Part shown: positions 1-9,200 of the stretch, one piece after another
How positions within the stretch are numbered: position 1 is the first letter of the stretch
How the letters are laid out: each line of letters starts with the position of its first letter
DNA from: Streptomyces sp. SID12488
GTDB lineage: Bacteria > Actinomycetota > Actinomycetes > Streptomycetales > Streptomycetaceae
Direction: 5' to 3'
Assembly (NCBI RefSeq): GCF_010548275.1
Contig: NZ_JAAGLT010000004.1
Span: forward strand, 310,001 to 374,000
Length of the DNA stretch: 64,000 bases
Position numbers and translations under genes: made by a program
The notes under the pieces: model-generated
Databases searched by the model: none
Seen by the model: the letters and a program-made list of their open reading frames with translations, nothing else
Told to the model about the DNA's origin: nothing

Positions 1-365
1 GTCTCGACAGCCTTGGCGAACCCGGCCGCCTGGGTCGGGGTGAGGCGGCCGGTGCCGGTCTGCTCGGTGAGGTCGGTCAGGACGTTCAGTACCGGGGCGA
101 GTGCGTCGCTGCGGTCGGCGCGATCGAGGGCGCCGAGCCGCTTGAGCATCCGGTCCGCGTAGGCGGAGGCATCGGAGGAGGTGCCGTACGTGGTGGACCA
201 CGACGTGTGGGCGCCGATGGAGGCGTAGGCGTCCCGGCTGGCGTCGGTGACGGCGACGGCCGTGCCGACCGGGCCGAATATCAGCGCGGCACAGACTACG
301 GACGACGGGAGGAGAAGCCCGCGGGAGCGGGGGCCGAGGCCGGAACGGGATACGAGGGCGCGCAT
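1..365 (-). CDS. secreted hypothetical protein, 3' end outside window
   Basis: The gene reads leftward off the window edge, so only the first ~121 residues are seen. The ATG at 365 follows a good ribosome site (GAAAGGA). The N-terminus MRALVSRSGLGPRSRG is followed by a hydrophobic stretch ending near GTAVAV, which fits a Sec signal peptide. The mature part is rich in Ala, Asp and Thr with no motif I recognise. Expected location is extracellular or cell wall; function unknown. Confidence 0.65.
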   Translation of the reverse strand, partial: MRALVSRSGLGPRSRGLLLPSSVVCAALIFGPVGTAVAVTDASRDAYASIGAHTSWSTTYGTSSDASAYADRMLKRLGALDRADRSDALAPVLNVLTDLTEQTGTGRLTPTQAAGFAKAVE

Positions 366-563
366 GCGCAGTCCTTTCGAGAGCTGCTCTCTTTGGGCCC
401 ACGGTGCGAACACCGGACACCGAACGCAACCGCTCACGGACTCTCGGTAAGCTCCGTCTCGTTCGCCGCGACCCGGCTGACCAGCGCGTTTCCTTGGTGC
501 ACCACATTGGTCGCGGCGTGGAGCCATTCGGCTGTCAGGGAGCTTCCTCCCTGGAGGGGGGTG

Positions 564-782
564 TCAGATCTGCTGCCGGTGCGCGCCGTGCCCCTGCTGC
601 CCCTGCCGCTGTCCGCGGCTCCTGAAGAGGCTGAGGCCCGCGCCGAGCGAGACGACTCCCATGCCGACGCCGGTCATGACGCCCTGCGATCCGTCGACGA
701 CGAACGGGGCGACGGCCGCGACGGCGAGGTTGAACAGGAACAGGAACCAGAGGACGGGCTTGGAGGCGAGCAGGGACTTCAT
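564..782 (-). CDS. small membrane protein, 72 aa
   Basis: A 72-residue protein with two hydrophobic segments (about residues 8-28 and 34-52) joined by a short turn, then a basic Arg/Gln-rich tail. It looks like a two-helix membrane protein with the tail in the cytoplasm. The ATG at 782 has GGAAG upstream at normal spacing. No family recognised. It is monocistronic, with a 9-bp inverted repeat about 150 bp upstream that may belong to its promoter. Confidence 0.6.
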   Translation of the reverse strand: MKSLLASKPVLWFLFLFNLAVAAVAPFVVDGSQGVMTGVGMGVVSLGAGLSLFRSRGQRQGQQGHGAHRQQI

Positions 783-929
783 GGGGTTTCCTTCCGGGGG
801 AGGCCCATAAAGGGCCAGGTGGGAGAGGTGGTGGAGGTGCTTGGGGAGGTGGTCGGGGAGGCGTTTGCTTCCGAGATCAACGATCCCGGGAACGCCTCTC
901 CGTCACGAGGGAGTGCTCTCCCGAACCCG

Positions 930-949
930 AGGTGTAGCCCGCTACACCT
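930..949. promoter_or_regulatory. perfect 9-bp inverted repeat
   Basis: AGGTGTAGC and GCTACACCT are separated by two bases and followed by TTTT on the plus strand. It lies between two leftward genes (ends 1028, begins 782). It could be an operator for the downstream membrane-protein gene or a weak terminator; the near-zero loop favours an operator for a dimeric repressor. Confidence 0.4.
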
Positions 950-1027
950 TTTCGGCCCTCCGTTGCCATGTCTTACGAGGGCATACGAGAGGGTCGGCTC
1001 CGCCCGACAGCCCAGCCTCCGCCATCG

Positions 1028-1222
1028 CTACCGCTTCAGCGCCCGGTACCGCCTGAGCAGTGCGGTGATCCGGTCCGGGTCGGCCGCGCCGTTGAGCTCG
1101 GTGAGCAGGTCGTCGGGGCACAGCTGGTACAGGTCGCCCCACCAGCCGCGCCCCCGGTTGTCCCAGATCCGGTAACCACCGGGGACACCCCGGGCGACGT
1201 AACGCCTCCTGCTCACAGCCAC
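1028..1222 (-). CDS. small hypothetical protein, about 64 aa
   Basis: A short basic protein containing GVPGGYRIWDNRGRGWWG followed by a helical LLTELNGAADPDRITALLRRY segment. Two GTG starts are possible: 1222, and 1216, which sits at better spacing from GGGAGGGA. It begins 17 bp after the stop of the gene at 1240-1662, so the two are probably one operon. Function unknown. Confidence 0.55.
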   Translation of the reverse strand: MAVSRRRYVARGVPGGYRIWDNRGRGWWGDLYQLCPDDLLTELNGAADPDRITALLRRYRALKR

Positions 1223-1239
1223 TCCCTCCCCTCACACCC

Positions 1240-1662
1240 TCACAACTGGCTCCGCCACCAGGGCTCGTCGGGGTAATCCATCCGAAAGATCCTGGCCCGG
1301 TCCATGATTGTGCGGTCCAAAGCCCGTACGAGCGTGCGCAGTTCGCGTGCGCTCTTCCTGGGCAGTGCGTGGAGCACCTCTTCGAGGTGGTCGCGAAAGT
1401 ACCCCGGCCAGCACCAGCATCCGAGGATGCCGCAGGCCTGCGCCGGGAACGGCTCGGCCAACTGGCGCAGCGGCCCGTACGCCAGAAGCTTCCACTGCAA
1501 GAAGGCCTCGGCCGTCGACTCCGGCCAGTGGCGACTCTGTTCGAGTCGGTGGATGTCGGCCGTGCAGGAACCGGAGAGCCCGTCGATAGAGGCGCGCCGG
1601 TGCAGGCTCTGGTTCCGGACGGGAATCTCGCCCCGCAGGGCGGAGGGGCGCCTACGCGGCAC
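1240..1662 (-). CDS. hypothetical protein, about 140 aa
   Basis: A soluble protein with a conserved-looking core (FLQWKLLAYGPLRQLA, then CGILGCWCWPGYFRDHLEEV and an Arg-rich helical end). The GCWCW and PWW motifs suggest a real folded protein, but I do not recognise the family. The exact start is uncertain because the first ~30 residues are low complexity. It is transcribed with the 64-aa gene downstream. Confidence 0.5.
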   Translation of the reverse strand: MPRRRPSALRGEIPVRNQSLHRRASIDGLSGSCTADIHRLEQSRHWPESTAEAFLQWKLLAYGPLRQLAEPFPAQACGILGCWCWPGYFRDHLEEVLHALPRKSARELRTLVRALDRTIMDRARIFRMDYPDEPWWRSQL

Positions 1663-1989
1663 TGCCCTTTCGGTCGTCAGTCATGGGAGGGAACGTACAG
1701 GTCGAGATGGCGGGGCACCACGGAATAACGAGCAAGCAGATCAAGGGGCGTGCGGCACGCCGTGCGGCCGCCGATGTTCGACCGGGACGACCGGGACGAC
1801 CGCACTGAGGGGGACGAGCCGTAGGTCGTGGCCGGTAGTCGCTGATCGGCCGTCAGCAGGGCAACGCGGAACGTGCCTCTCCCGTGGAAACGTCCGAAAC
1901 GTACGAGGTTTAGACTCTCCCCGCAACGGCCCGAAACTCAGCGGTCAAGAGTGGGCGTAAATGGCCAGACCCGAAGGGTATTCGGCGCT
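1663..1989. other. divergent intergenic region upstream of the ABC operon
   Basis: No convincing gene. It separates the leftward hypothetical pair from the rightward osmoprotectant operon and must hold both promoters. A GGGTAT at 1976-1981, just before the TTG start at 1990, resembles the -10 of stress (SigB-type) promoters. However, the upstream GNNT element is not well placed, and GAAGGG in the same place may instead be the ribosome site. Confidence 0.3.
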
Positions 1990-3177
1990 TTGATACGGAT
2001 AGATTCAGTCACCAAGCGATACCCGGATGGCACGGTGGCCGTCGACCGGCTCTCCCTCGACATACCGGATCGTTCGATCACCGTCCTCGTCGGCCCCTCG
2101 GGCTGTGGCAAGACGACCACCCTGCGGATGATCAACCGGATGGTCGAGCCCAGCGAGGGCACGATCCTCATCGACGGCGTCGACAGCCGTCAGCAGTCGG
2201 TCAACACCCTGCGCCGGTCCATGGGTTACGTCATCCAGAACGCCGGACTCTTCCAGCACCGGACGATCGTCGACAACATCGCCACCGTGCCCCGCATGCT
2301 CGGCTGGAGCAAGGACAAGGCCCGCGCGAGGGCGCGGGAACTGATGGAACGGGTGGGGCTCGACGCCTCGTTCGCCAAGCGGTACCCCTACCAGCTCTCC
2401 GGCGGTCAGCAGCAGCGCGTCGGCGTGGCACGTGCCCTGGCAGCCGATCCCCCGGTGCTGCTGATGGACGAGCCGTTCTCCGCTGTCGACCCCGTCGTCC
2501 GTAAGGTGCTTCAGGACGAACTCCTGCGCATCCAGGCAGAGTTGGGCAAGACCATCGTCTTCGTCACGCATGACATCGACGAGGCGGTCAAGCTCGGCAC
2601 GATGGTCGCCGTGCTGCGCACCGGCGGCAAGCTCGCCCAGTTCGCGCCGCCCGCCGAGCTGCTCTCCGACCCCGCCGACGCGTTCGTCGAGGACTTCCTC
2701 GGCGCCGACCGGGGCATCCGGCGCCTTTCGTTCTTCTCCTCGGGCGGACTTGAACTGCTCACCACCCCGATCGTCGCGATCGACGCCACCGCCGAGCAGA
2801 TCGCCGCGCGTGGCGACGCCGAGGCCCCCTACCTCCTGGTCGCCGATCTGGACGGGCGTCCGCTCGGCTGGAGCGAGCCCGGCAGGCTGACGGCCGGGCA
2901 GGTCGACGCCGGCCAACTGCTGCCGTACGGGCGGCCCTTCGTCGCCGGACGGGACTCGCTGCGCGCCGCGCTCGACTGTGCCGTCCTGTCGCCCACCGGC
3001 TGGGCGGTCGCCGTGGACGCCGAGGGCCGGGCCGCCGGAGTCGTCTCGCAGGCGGCCATCGGCGACGCCATCCGCGGCGCACACGCCCACGCGGCAGGCC
3101 GTGCGGAGCGGCCGACGACAGGGGACAGCGGGGACGCCGGGGGCAGCGGGAAGAGCGGGCAGAAGGTCGTCAGGTGA
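1990..3177 (+). CDS. osmoprotectant (glycine betaine/choline-type) ABC transporter ATP-binding protein
   Basis: Cytoplasmic ATPase that powers uptake through the two permeases downstream. From the TTG at 1990 the protein begins MIRIDSVTKRYPDG, the normal start of this family. It has Walker A GPSGCGKTT (about residues 35-43), Q-loop IQNAGLF, signature LSGGQQQR, Walker B VLLMDEP and the switch His in VTHD. Beyond residue ~250 lies a divergent regulatory (CBS-like) region ending in a Gly/Ser-rich tail. This region is typical of OpuCA/ProV proteins and senses ionic strength in characterised members. An upstream GTG at 1951 is possible. The stop overlaps the next start (GTGA), so the genes are translationally coupled. 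Confidence 0.88.
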   Translation: MIRIDSVTKRYPDGTVAVDRLSLDIPDRSITVLVGPSGCGKTTTLRMINRMVEPSEGTILIDGVDSRQQSVNTLRRSMGYVIQNAGLFQHRTIVDNIATVPRMLGWSKDKARARARELMERVGLDASFAKRYPYQLSGGQQQRVGVARALAADPPVLLMDEPFSAVDPVVRKVLQDELLRIQAELGKTIVFVTHDIDEAVKLGTMVAVLRTGGKLAQFAPPAELLSDPADAFVEDFLGADRGIRRLSFFSSGGLELLTTPIVAIDATAEQIAARGDAEAPYLLVADLDGRPLGWSEPGRLTAGQVDAGQLLPYGRPFVAGRDSLRAALDCAVLSPTGWAVAVDAEGRAAGVVSQAAIGDAIRGAHAHAAGRAERPTTGDSGDAGGSGKSGQKVVR

Positions 3178-3896
3178 ACTGGAACCGCTTCTTCGACATC
3201 CCCAGCGACCTCCAGCACGACTGGCTCGGCCTCATCGGGCTCCATCTGCGCGAGGCTCTGCTGCCGGTGCTTGGCGGGCTGCTGCTGGCCCTCCCGCTGG
3301 CCCAACTGTGCGTGCGGCTGCGCTGGTTGTACCCGCCGGTGCTGTGGGTGACGACCGTGCTCTACGCCATCCCGTCCCTCGCCTTCTTTGTCGTCCTCAT
3401 CGACTACACGGGGCAGACCGAACTGACGGTGATGATCCCGCTCACCGTCTACAGCCTGGTCGTGCTCGTCCCGGCGATCGTCGACGGCGTCCGTTCGGTC
3501 CCGCAGGAGACCCTCGCCGCCGCGACCGCCATGGGCTTCGGACCCGTACGCCGTTACGTCCAGGTCCAGTTGCCGATCGCGGTGCCCGCCATCATCGCCG
3601 GTCTGCGGGTCGCCACCGTGTCCAGCATCAGCCTCGTCAGCGTCGGCATGCTGATCGGCAACCAGGGCGCGCTCGGCAACCTGCTCCACGACGCGCAGAT
3701 CTACAACCGGCCGGAACTCGCCTGGAACTCCGTGATCACCAGTGCCGCCCTGGCGGTGCTCGCGGACGCCGCGCTGGTCGGCGTACGCATCCTGCTCACC
3801 CCCTGGATGCCGAGCGCCGCGCGCGGCGCCAAATCCATGCCCGCCGGGGTCCGGCCCGAGCCGGCCGTGCCCGCCCTGGAGGACGCAGCCCGGTGA
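3174..3896 (+). CDS. osmoprotectant ABC transporter permease 1
   Basis: Inner-membrane permease of the OpuCB/ProW type, 240 aa, with five to six hydrophobic helices. The EAA-type loop is seen in VPQETLAAATAMGFGPVRRYVQVQLPIAVPAIIAGLR; only its start and end matter here. The GTG start at 3174 overlaps the ATPase stop by 4 bp. With the second permease it should form the heterodimeric channel fed by the binding protein encoded at 9895. Confidence 0.88.
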   Translation: MNWNRFFDIPSDLQHDWLGLIGLHLREALLPVLGGLLLALPLAQLCVRLRWLYPPVLWVTTVLYAIPSLAFFVVLIDYTGQTELTVMIPLTVYSLVVLVPAIVDGVRSVPQETLAAATAMGFGPVRRYVQVQLPIAVPAIIAGLRVATVSSISLVSVGMLIGNQGALGNLLHDAQIYNRPELAWNSVITSAALAVLADAALVGVRILLTPWMPSAARGAKSMPAGVRPEPAVPALEDAAR

Positions 3897-4558
3897 ACGT
3901 CATCAACTACATCCACGCCTTTTTCGGCGACAGCGCCCACTGGAACGGGTACGACGGCATACCCACCCGGCTGTGGGAGCACGTCCAGTACTCCCTGGAG
4001 GCGCTCGCCGTCGCCGCCGCGATCGGGCTGCCGATCGGCCTGATCACCGGTCACTACGGGCGGGGCGGCAACGTCCTCTCCCTGGTGGCCACCGCCGGCC
4101 GCGCCCTGCCCACCTTCGGCCTGCTGGTGGTGGCGACCCTCGCGCTCGGGTTCGGCATGCTGCCCGTGATGATCCCGCTGGTCGTCCTCGCCGTCCCGCC
4201 GATCCTGGTCACCACCTACGAGGCGATGCGCTCCGTGGATCCGCCCCCCGTGGACGCCGCGCGGGGCATGGGCATGCGTGAGTCCGGCATCCTGCTGCGC
4301 GTCGAACTGCCCGTCGCGCTACCGCTGATCCTCGGCGGGCTTCGCTCGGCGGCCATCCAGATCGTCTCCACGGCCACCATCGCCGCGTACGTCAGCCTCG
4401 GTGGCCTCGGCCGCTACATCGTCGACGGTCTCTACCAGCACGACTACGAGAAGGTGGTGGGCGGCGCCACCCTGGTCGCCGGCATGGCACTCGCGACGCT
4501 CGCGGTGTTCTGGGCGGCAGGCCGGGCGGCGGTCTCTCCCGGCGTGCGCCGGGGTTGA
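3893..4558 (+). CDS. osmoprotectant ABC transporter permease 2
   Basis: Second OpuC-type permease, 221 aa, beginning VNVINYIHAFFGD. It has the same EAA-loop pattern (DAARGMGMRESGILLRVELP) and several hydrophobic helices. The GTG start at 3893 overlaps the previous stop by 4 bp. It is the last gene of the ATPase-permease-permease operon. The usual fourth gene, the binding protein, is missing here and lies 5.3 kb downstream beyond the conservon. Confidence 0.88.
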   Translation: MNVINYIHAFFGDSAHWNGYDGIPTRLWEHVQYSLEALAVAAAIGLPIGLITGHYGRGGNVLSLVATAGRALPTFGLLVVATLALGFGMLPVMIPLVVLAVPPILVTTYEAMRSVDPPPVDAARGMGMRESGILLRVELPVALPLILGGLRSAAIQIVSTATIAAYVSLGGLGRYIVDGLYQHDYEKVVGGATLVAGMALATLAVFWAAGRAAVSPGVRRG

Positions 4559-4565
4559 GGGGCGC

Positions 4566-4606
4566 GGGGAACTGCGCGACCAGCCACAACGGGCCGGCAG
4601 TTCCCC
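4566..4606. terminator. bidirectional hairpin containing a dispersed Streptomyces repeat
   Basis: GGGGAACTGC at 4566-4575 pairs with GCAGTTCCCC at 4597-4606. It sits between the convergent permease and cvnD genes, as expected for a shared terminator. The loop carries GCGCGACCAGCCACAACGG, a sequence also present (with one change at most) inside the ketosynthase gene and in the intergenic copy near 57.3 kb. Confidence 0.7.
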
Positions 4607-4639
4607 ACAACCGTCAGTAGGTATGTGTACGTACGGTGC

Positions 4640-5239
4640 CTACCCGCCACTCCGGGCCAGTGCCTGCTCCAGCACAACCAGCAGAGCGTCCCGTACCGAG
4701 CCGCGGTCACGGGCGTCGAAGACCAGCAGGGGGACGCCCTCGGACACGTCGAGGGCCCAGCGGACCTCGTCCAGCGTGTGCGCGGTCTGGCCGTCGAAGG
4801 CGTTCACGGCGACGGCGAACGGGATCTGCTTGTGCTCGAAGTAGTCGACGGCGGCGTAGCAGTCGTCGAGACGGCGGGTGTCCACGATGACCAGCCCGCC
4901 GACCGCGCCCTCCACGATGTCGTCCCACATGAACCCGAACCGCTCCTGTCCGGGCGTGCCGAACAGGTACAGCTTCAGCGTCGGGTCGATGGTGATGCAG
5001 CCGAAGTCCATCGCGACCGTGGTGGTCGTCTTGGTCGGGGTGTGGCTGAGGTCGTCGACGCCTGCCGCGACCTCGGTGATCGCCGCCTCGGTGGTCAGCG
5101 GCTCGATCTCGGAGATCGAGCCGACGGCGGTGGTCTTGCCCACGCCGAAACCACCCGCGATCACCAGTTTCACCGGCAACGGCGGCCGTACGGCGGCCTG
5201 TCCGGCCGAGGTGCGGACCAGCGGTTCAGTCGGTGTCAC
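4640..5239 (-). CDS. cvnD: conservon GTPase CvnD
   Basis: Ras-like small GTPase of about 199 aa, partner of roadblock protein CvnB in a membrane-associated signalling complex. It shows P-loop GGFGVGKTT, a Thr-rich switch region (TPTKTTTTVAMDFG), DxxG-type LYLFGTPGQERF and a NAFDG element in place of NKxD. The GTG at 5239 has GGAGG upstream and overlaps the cvnC stop, so it is preferred over a start 13 codons earlier. It is the last gene of a cvnABCD operon. No cytochrome P450 gene, sometimes found as cvnE, follows. Confidence 0.9.
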   Translation of the reverse strand: MTPTEPLVRTSAGQAAVRPPLPVKLVIAGGFGVGKTTAVGSISEIEPLTTEAAITEVAAGVDDLSHTPTKTTTTVAMDFGCITIDPTLKLYLFGTPGQERFGFMWDDIVEGAVGGLVIVDTRRLDDCYAAVDYFEHKQIPFAVAVNAFDGQTAHTLDEVRWALDVSEGVPLLVFDARDRGSVRDALLVVLEQALARSGG

Positions 5240-5678
5240 GGAGGACCCTCCGGGAGTCGGGGATGGCCCGCAGGCCATCGATAACCCTGCGCAGTACGGA
5301 CGAGTCGTGGGTGACGCCGGAGTCGGGCACGTGCACCGACAGTTGTCCCGCCGTCCGGAGGTCCTCCGCGAGGACCCGCACCACGTTCAGGTGCAGCCGC
5401 AGCCTGGCCGCGATCTCCGCGATGGACTGCGGTACACGGCAGGCGGCGACGATGTCGTGCTGTTCGAAGGAGAGCCGGTGGAGCGCGTCGAGCCCGCCGG
5501 TGGTGGCCACCAGCTGGGTCTCCACGGGCATCGTCCGGCCGGACGACGCCTCACCCGCGGCGCCCGCGACCCGGCCGGCGGTGACCAGGAACGGCCGCAC
5601 GGCGGGTGCCGGGCCGACGGGTGCGGCCCTGCCCTCGTTGGCCCCGTCGGCCCCGCGCGGTGTGCGGCCGTCCGCCAT
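5226..5678 (-). CDS. cvnC: conservon protein CvnC (DUF742)
   Basis: 150-aa DUF742 protein. A variable, Ala/Pro-rich N-terminus precedes a conserved helix-turn-helix-like core (HDIVAACRVPQSIAEIAARL, then HLNVVRVLAEDL). In known conservons this component joins CvnA, CvnB and CvnD in a complex compared to eukaryotic G-protein systems. It starts 84 bp after cvnB, a larger gap than elsewhere in the operon. The gap holds an 11-bp tandem repeat that provides the purine-rich ribosome site. Its 3' end overlaps cvnD. Confidence 0.88.
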   Translation of the reverse strand: MADGRTPRGADGANEGRAAPVGPAPAVRPFLVTAGRVAGAAGEASSGRTMPVETQLVATTGGLDALHRLSFEQHDIVAACRVPQSIAEIAARLRLHLNVVRVLAEDLRTAGQLSVHVPDSGVTHDSSVLRRVIDGLRAIPDSRRVLRDTD

Positions 5679-5686
5679 CGGTGTTC

Positions 5687-5730
5687 GCTCTCTCTACGTC
5701 TCTCTGCGGTCTCTCAACGGTCTCTCTACT
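5687..5730 (-). repeat. four 11-bp tandem repeats before cvnC
   Basis: Four consecutive 11-bp units of the form GTCTCTCtaCG on the plus strand (5687, 5698, 5709, 5720) lie between cvnB and cvnC. Read on the mRNA strand they are GAGAGAC-rich and end nine bases before the cvnC start. They could act as ribosome standby or binding sequence, or as a protein site with one-helical-turn spacing. Confidence 0.6.
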
Positions 5731-5761
5731 GCTTTCCACGGCTTGCTACGGTGCTAAGCGC

Positions 5762-6238
5762 TCAGTGCAGACGCGTGGCACCGACGGTGTTCTTCAGCTC
5801 CAGGACGAGCTGCGGACTGAGGGCGGTGCCGGCGCGGTTGGCGAACACCGTCATCTCGTAGGCGATGTTGCCCAACTTGGCCTCCTTGCCGGTGACCACG
5901 CCGAGCACGGCGCCGCTGCCGATCGCGGAGACCAGGACATGGCCGCCCTCCAGATCGATGATGACCTTGTTCAGGCCGCCCAGGCCGTAGTTGCCGGAGG
6001 CACCGGCGGCCAGGCTGGTGATGCCCGAGACGATCGCGGCCAGCCGCTCGGAGTCGGCGTGCTCGCGCAGCGCCGACACGGCGATCAACAGGCCGTCGGA
6101 GGACACCGCGATGGCGTCCACGACCCCTGCGGTCTCGGTGGCGAAACGGTTTAGCAGCCAGGTGAAGTCGTCTGCGGCGGCCCGCAGATCGCTCGGCCTG
6201 GAGTCTCCGGCGGGAGTCTCACCTGTCGACATGCTCAC
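5762..6238 (-). CDS. cvnB: conservon roadblock/LC7 protein CvnB
   Basis: 158-aa roadblock/LC7 (longin-like) domain protein: DFTWLLNRFATETAGVVDAI, a glycine-rich GASGNYGLGGLNKV turn and a final sheet with LVSAIGSGAVLGVV. Such proteins bind and probably activate the partner GTPase CvnD. The GTG at 6238 overlaps the cvnA stop by 4 bp; an ATG two codons later is an alternative. Confidence 0.9.
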   Translation of the reverse strand: MSMSTGETPAGDSRPSDLRAAADDFTWLLNRFATETAGVVDAIAVSSDGLLIAVSALREHADSERLAAIVSGITSLAAGASGNYGLGGLNKVIIDLEGGHVLVSAIGSGAVLGVVTGKEAKLGNIAYEMTVFANRAGTALSPQLVLELKNTVGATRLH

Positions 6239-9200
6239 TGCTCGGCTCCTTCCGGAAGGTGGTTCTGGTGGTTCTGGTGGTGCGGGGTGTCCCCGACGGT
6301 GATCTGGTCGGTGGACGGGTCGGACGACTCTGTCCGGTCGGGCGAAACGTCGGGACGCTGGTCGGGACGGTGGTTGTGCCGGCCGTCGTCGCGACGAGCG
6401 GCCCGGTCTTCGGTGGGGCGGGGGTGTTCGCCGGTGTCGCGGTGCGCGCGGGCCACGGCCGCCTCGAACTCCTCCAGCGAATCGCGTACGGCGTCCGCGT
6501 CGGCGGGGCGTGCGGCCTGCCGTGCGGCCTGCTGGGCACCGGCGTCGGCGGGCGTCCGTAGTGTCGCCCCGCGCACCCGTCGCCGAAGCGGACGGGAACC
6601 GTCGGGACCGACGGCGAACGGGTCGGCCGCGGCCTGCGCGGAGAGGGGACCGGCAGAACGGCCGACCGGGGCCGGTGCGGCACCGTGGTCGCCGGCGCCC
6701 TGCTCCGTCCCGCGGACGGAGTCACCGGGTCCGCCTGCCGCACGGGCGAGGCCGCTCTCGGGGCCGGCCGGGTAGGCGTGCGGCGACTGCTCCGTCGTAC
6801 GGGCGGCGGGCCGAGACCCAGCCGCCGGGTAGGCGTCCGGCGACGGTTCCGTCGTGGCGGTGGGGGGGATGTGCTCCGCCGTACGGGAGTAGGCCCCGGG
6901 TCCGTCTTCCGCGCGGGTGTGGAGCGTCGGCTCGGCGGTGCTGGGCACCGGGATCGCGGTCCCGTCAGGGTGGATGCCGGAGGCGGGCTCGGGCAGGTCG
7001 ACGCGGGGCGCGGAGGCCGACAGGGAGCCTGAACTGCCGTGCTCGGCCGTGGCGTTGGCGGCCAGAGATCCGGACCGGGTGGGGAGACCGAGGGGCGTGG
7101 ACCTCGTCGTACGGGAGGGGAGACCGGGTTCGGCCGAGTGGCCGGGGGAGCCGGTCGCGGCCGTACGGCTGCCGGAACCGGTATCGCCCGTCAGGACGGC
7201 GAGGCCGGCCGCGTCGGTGCCGGTGGAGGCACCTGCCGTGGTCGTGGCGGTGTCGCGTGCCAGGTCCGTCGGGTCCTCGGCGAGGGACGCCGAGGGCAGC
7301 GGGACCTCGGTCTCCCGTTCGGCGGGGGACGCGTCGCGGCGGGGGACCCGGCGGGGGAGGACGGTCGTGTCGTCGTCGTGCGTGGCCCAGGACGGGACCG
7401 TGGACGGGATCGATGACGACGGGGAGGGGCCGGCCGCGGGGGCCGACGGAGCGGTGAGCGCGGCGGGCGGGGGAGGCGCGTCGCGGGAGGCGAGCCGGCC
7501 CGCGGGCTCCAGCTCGCTCATCGTCAGGAGCAGCGTCGACGGGATCATCACCTCGGCCGTCACTCCCCCGCCCGGCGTACGGGACAGGGTGACGTCGACG
7601 TCCCAGCGCCGCGCCAGCGCACCGACCACGAACAGGCCGAGCACCTTCGTCGGGACGACGTCGAGGCGTTCGCGGCGCACGAGGCGGGAGTTCTCCTCGG
7701 CGAGGCGCTCGGCGCTCATGCCCAGGCCGTGGTCCGCGACGGTGATCGACGCGCTGTCGTGGTCGGAGCCGACGACCACCTCGACGGGGCTGTCCTCGGG
7801 CGAGAACGACACGGCGTTCTCGAGGAGTTCGGCGATCATCAGGGTCAGGTCACCGATGATGTCGGGCTCCACCATGGCCTCGGTCGCGGCCCGCAGCCGT
7901 ACCCGCTGGAAGCCCTCGATCTGGCCCAGCGCGGCACGTACGACGTTGGTGAGCGCGGTCGGCCCGGAGCCGAGCACGGTCTCGCGGATGCCGGCCAGCA
8001 GCATCAGGCTGTCGGCGTTGCGCCGCAGACGGACCGCGATGTGGTCGATGGAGTAGAGGCGTTCGAGCAGCGCCGGGTCGGTCTCGCCGCGCTCGACCGC
8101 GTCGATCAGCGCGAGCTGACGGGTCGTCAGGTTACTGACGCGGCGACCGACGTTGCCGAACATCTCGGCGACGTTGCGCCGGCTGAGCACCTGGCGTTCG
8201 AGCAGCGCGGCGGCGGTGGTCTGCACGTTGTTGAACGCCTTGGCGAGCTGGCCGATCTCGTCGTCCGCGGTGACCGGCAGCTGACGCAGCCGGGGGGAGC
8301 CGGACTCCTCGGCGTCGTCGTCGGCGACGCGGGCGAGCTCGCGGCCCGCCACGTCGGCGACCTCCTGGGCGGCTCCCGTCAGCGCCAGCACCGGGCGGAC
8401 CACGGAGCGGCGGACCAGGATGGAGAAGGCGATCCACAGGGCGAAGCCGAGCAGCGCGAGGCTCAGCAGCAGGGCCGCGCGCCACTTGGCGCTGGTGGCG
8501 GTGTCCTCGGCGCGGTCGGCGATCTGGTCGATGAGCGAGGTGGAGATGTCCAGCCGGGTCCCGGACTGCGCGCGGTAGTTGGGGTAGGAGATGATGGCCG
8601 TCCGCAGCGCCGCCCGGATCGCGCTCTTGGACTCGGCCTGCAACGCGCTGGGGTCCACGGCCAGTTCGGCGTACTGCCGGCTGATGGCGGCCTGCCAGGA
8701 GTTGTGCTCGATGCCGCCGAACTCGTCGGTCTGCGCCTCGTCGGCGAACCGGGCGAACCGCTCGGCCTGGTAGGTGAACAGCTCGTAGGAGCCGACCGCT
8801 CCGGTGAACTCGATGAGCGCGTTGCTGTCGCGGGTCCCCGCGGAGAAGACGCCGGTCTCGTAGGCGCCGTGGGCGGTGCCGGCGCGCAGCAGCGAGTCGA
8901 GGAGGTTACCGGTGAAGGTGGTCGCGAGGTCGGAGTTGCGGTCCAGGCCCAGGCCGTCGATGAGTCCGTCGGCCGCACCCGAGTACGCCGGGTCGATGTT
9001 GGTGGCGGGCAGATAGCCCTGCTCGATGGTGGTCCGCAGACTGGACAGTGCCTGGACGTCCTTGAGGGCCTGCACCTCGGTGTCCGGCAGCCGGTCGCCG
9101 AAGGCGTCGACGACAATCCGCACCTGGGTGTCCACGGCCGACTGCGCCTGCCGGTAGGTGGCGGTGGACGGGGTGCCGGCGTCGAACGCCGCTTCGTAGC

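Noticed and set aside
1976..1981. GGGTAT as a SigB-type -10 for the osmoprotectant operon
   Set aside because: No matching GNNT element at the required 14-16 bp; the same bases serve better as part of the ribosome site. Kept only as a note.
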